Shown one piece after another: positions 63,896 through 64,000 of a DNA stretch of 64,000 nt. Numbering within the stretch: the first letter of the stretch is position 1; the number at the start of each line of letters is the position of its first letter. A program made the translations under genes and the position numbers. The notes under the pieces were generated by a model. That model was not told the DNA's origin. It did no database searches and saw only the letters and a program-made list of their open reading frames with translations. This DNA is from Manis javanica (taxonomy: Eukaryota > Chordata > Mammalia > Pholidota > Manidae): the NCBI RefSeq assembly GCF_040802235.1, contig NC_133163.1, forward strand, positions 38,708,501 through 38,772,500, given 5' to 3'.

Positions 63896-64000
63896 TCCTC
63901 ATTGAAATGCAGTAAACAATCTCGAAGGCCTCCAAATGTACAATTAGCTCTTCAGGCCAGCAATAAGTTGAAAACTGAAATGAAATTTTCTAATGGTGAA

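Overview
The window is placental-mammal nuclear DNA: spliced exons with GT-AG borders, long introns, and old MIR, LINE-2, LINE-1, Tigger and MLT1-type LTR copies. I see no Alu, rodent B1/B2, carnivore tRNA-Lys SINE, ruminant BovB/Bov-tA or horse ERE copies. The retroposon near 4.6 kb and the LINE-1 3' end near 23.3 kb resemble sequence I associate with pangolin (Pholidota) genomes. That lineage call is a recollection and is tentative.

The only gene I can support is the 3' end of PRKCH (protein kinase C eta) on the minus strand. Four coding exons read right to left: 31384-31246, 30612-30424, 11322-11179 and 9786-9640, followed by a 3' UTR to about 8386. They join without a frame break and encode the C-terminal half of the kinase domain plus the AGC-kinase tail, ending in SPELQP and a stop. 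If the protein has the human length (683 aa), the exons cover residues 479-683, and the activation-loop Thr, turn-motif Thr and hydrophobic-motif Ser fall at 513, 656 and 675, matching the known sites. Exons for the C2, C1 and N-lobe regions were not seen. The right half (31385-64000) therefore appears to be one large upstream intron that continues past the window.

Layout: 1-8385 is the intergenic flank downstream of PRKCH, with MIR and L2 fragments and a retroposon with clear target-site duplications. 8386-11322 holds the last two exons. 11323-30423 is a 19.1-kb intron with a 5'-truncated LINE-1 (broken ORF2), an L2 split by a Tigger-like MITE, and an antisense LINE-1 tail. 30424-31384 holds two exons 633 bp apart. 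31385-64000 is intron rich in L2 and MIR, with a nested LINE-1 pair, an MLT1-type LTR with a perfect hairpin at its start, and a second split L2.

I found no new multi-gene system. The best observations are the minus-strand retroposon with a 17-bp duplication, a TT/AAAA nick site and two poly(A) tracts (a probable 3' transduction); the LTR hairpin; several datable nested insertions; and candidate CTCF and G-quadruplex sites. Repeat borders were judged by eye from remembered consensus sequences and are approximate.
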